From Chitinophagaceae bacterium (GTDB lineage Bacteria; Bacteroidota; Bacteroidia; Chitinophagales; Chitinophagaceae), in contig CANJDY010000126.1 of the NCBI GenBank assembly GCA_947472635.1, positions 1-7,903 of the forward strand: a stretch of DNA of 7,903 nt, written 5' to 3'. The translations under genes were made by a program, and so were the position numbers. Below are positions 7,306-7,903 of this stretch, piece by piece. The stretch's first letter is position 1; the number at the start of each line of letters is the position of its first letter. The notes beneath the pieces are model-generated. The model saw only the letters and a program-made list of their open reading frames with translations. It searched no databases and had not been told where the DNA came from.

Positions 7306-7776
7306 ATGGCAATAGTGCTTGGGCAGGCAGCCCCAGATTTTTCATTATTTGATAGTGAAAAAAACAAAGTAACCCTTAGTGAATTGAAGGGTAAAAATGT
7401 AGTACTTCTTTTTTTCCCATTAGCTTTTACAGGCGTATGCACCAAAGAGTTATGCAGTGTTAGAGACAATATTGCAGCTTACAATGATACCAATGCTCAG
7501 GTATTGGGTATTTCAGTGGATTCATTATTTGTACTGGATAAATTCAAACAAGAGCAAAATCTTAATTTTCCTTTGCTGAGCGACTTTAATAAGGAAGCGG
7601 CGAAGGCTTTTGACGTTTTATATGAGCTATTTCCAGCTTTTGAAATGCAAGGAGTAAGCAAAAGAGCAGCATTTGTCGTTGATAAAGAAGGGGTTATAAA
7701 ATATGCGGAAATTTGTGCCACTCCTGGCGATTTACCTGATTTTACTGCCATTCAAAGCACCTTACAAAGTATTTAG
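7306..7776 (+). CDS. AhpE-like peroxiredoxin (AhpC/TSA superfamily)
   Basis: This 156-residue thiol peroxidase, without a signal peptide and so probably cytosolic, reduces hydrogen peroxide and organic or peroxynitrite-type peroxides. The thioredoxin-fold start AAPDFSLFD (8-16) is followed by the active-site stretch FFPLAFTGVCTKELC (36-50). This contains the Prx signature P38-x3-T42-x2-C45, with Cys45 as the peroxidatic cysteine. Arg120 (SKRAAFVVD) is the conserved active-site arginine. The FPLAFTG and FPLLSDF segments resemble mycobacterial AhpE, which also uses Cys45. A second cysteine, Cys50, lies five residues on, as in PrxQ/BCP, and could be the resolving cysteine; Cys137 is a further candidate. 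Length and order are normal for the family. It has its own upstream promoter and a downstream terminator, so it looks monocistronic. The reductant (thioredoxin or a similar protein) is not in the window. Confidence 0.93.
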   Translation: MAIVLGQAAPDFSLFDSEKNKVTLSELKGKNVVLLFFPLAFTGVCTKELCSVRDNIAAYNDTNAQVLGISVDSLFVLDKFKQEQNLNFPLLSDFNKEAAKAFDVLYELFPAFEMQGVSKRAAFVVDKEGVIKYAEICATPGDLPDFTAIQSTLQSI

Positions 7777-7801
7777 TCTACGATTGATATCCTTTTAGCA
7801 T

Positions 7802-7850
7802 AAAAAAACAATCACCAGGCCCTACTATCGGTAGCCTGGTGATTGCTTTT
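7802..7850. terminator. Terminator hairpin after the peroxiredoxin gene
   Basis: The arms CAATCACCAGGC (7809-7820) and its exact reverse complement (7834-7845) form a 12-bp stem with a 13-base loop; TAC/GTA inside the loop can extend it past a two-base bulge. A run of seven A (7802-7808) precedes it and CTTTT follows, so it can terminate transcription in both directions. The shape suggests that a - strand gene converges from the right. Confidence 0.85.
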
Positions 7851-7903
7851 ATCAAAGAATTGATTACTTTTACGGTACTGAAAAAGCTAATTACCATACT
7901 AAG
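7851..7903. other. Right-edge stretch without a definable gene
   Basis: No start codon with a plausible gene is visible. On the - strand, stop codons at 7891-7893 and 7899-7901 could end a gene entering from beyond the window, which the bidirectional hairpin next door would suit. One of these frames would end in Leu-Val-Trp. With so few bases the call stays open. Confidence 0.3.

Noticed and set aside
1..7903. CRISPR arrays, insertion sequences, tRNA or rRNA genes, phage or defence genes
   Set aside because: No regularly spaced repeats, transposase-like proteins, terminal inverted repeats or tRNA-like sequences were seen on either strand by eye.

Overview
The window reads as chromosomal DNA of a Bacteroidota bacterium, most likely in or near Chitinophagaceae. 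This rests on four things: AT-rich DNA (about 40% G+C by eye), A/T-rich start contexts without clear Shine-Dalgarno sites, a good match to the Bacteroidota sigma-factor promoter (TTG and TAnnTTTG) ahead of the last gene, and protein families typical of the phylum (DUF6702, HupE/UreJ_2, Bacteroidota-type M1 peptidase, exported MORN_2 and Asp-box proteins). The family-level placement is inference.

Layout, left to right. (1) The first ~90 bases probably hold the 3' end of an unrecognised + strand gene that overlaps tail to tail with the next gene. (2) A DUF6702 exported protein lies on the - strand, divergent from a HupE/UreJ-type membrane protein on the + strand. The HupE gene is followed after 91 bp by a large secreted or periplasmic M1 zinc metallopeptidase. 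From memory, these three families are often neighbours in Bacteroidota, so they may work as one envelope module of unknown purpose. (3) A perfect 17-bp hairpin, acting as a bidirectional terminator, separates the M1 gene from a convergent - strand gene for an exported MORN_2-repeat (YwqK-like) protein. (4) That gene is divergent, with only 16 bp between start codons, from an 885-residue exported Asp-box/VPS10-type beta-propeller protein. (5) After 144 bp with a recognisable promoter comes an AhpE-like peroxiredoxin with an intact active site and a second cysteine five residues on, then a strong 12-bp terminator hairpin. The last ~55 bases hold no gene I can define; a gene on the - strand may enter from the right.

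Five of the genes are complete: four predicted envelope or exported proteins and one predicted cytosolic antioxidant enzyme, plus one intact membrane protein. No RNA gene, insertion sequence, CRISPR array, phage gene or defence system is visible. No intergenic gap exceeds 150 bp. The window looks like ordinary core or lineage-conserved chromosome. The most interesting questions are the unexplained HupE/DUF6702/M1 association and the very tight divergent MORN_2/propeller pair.
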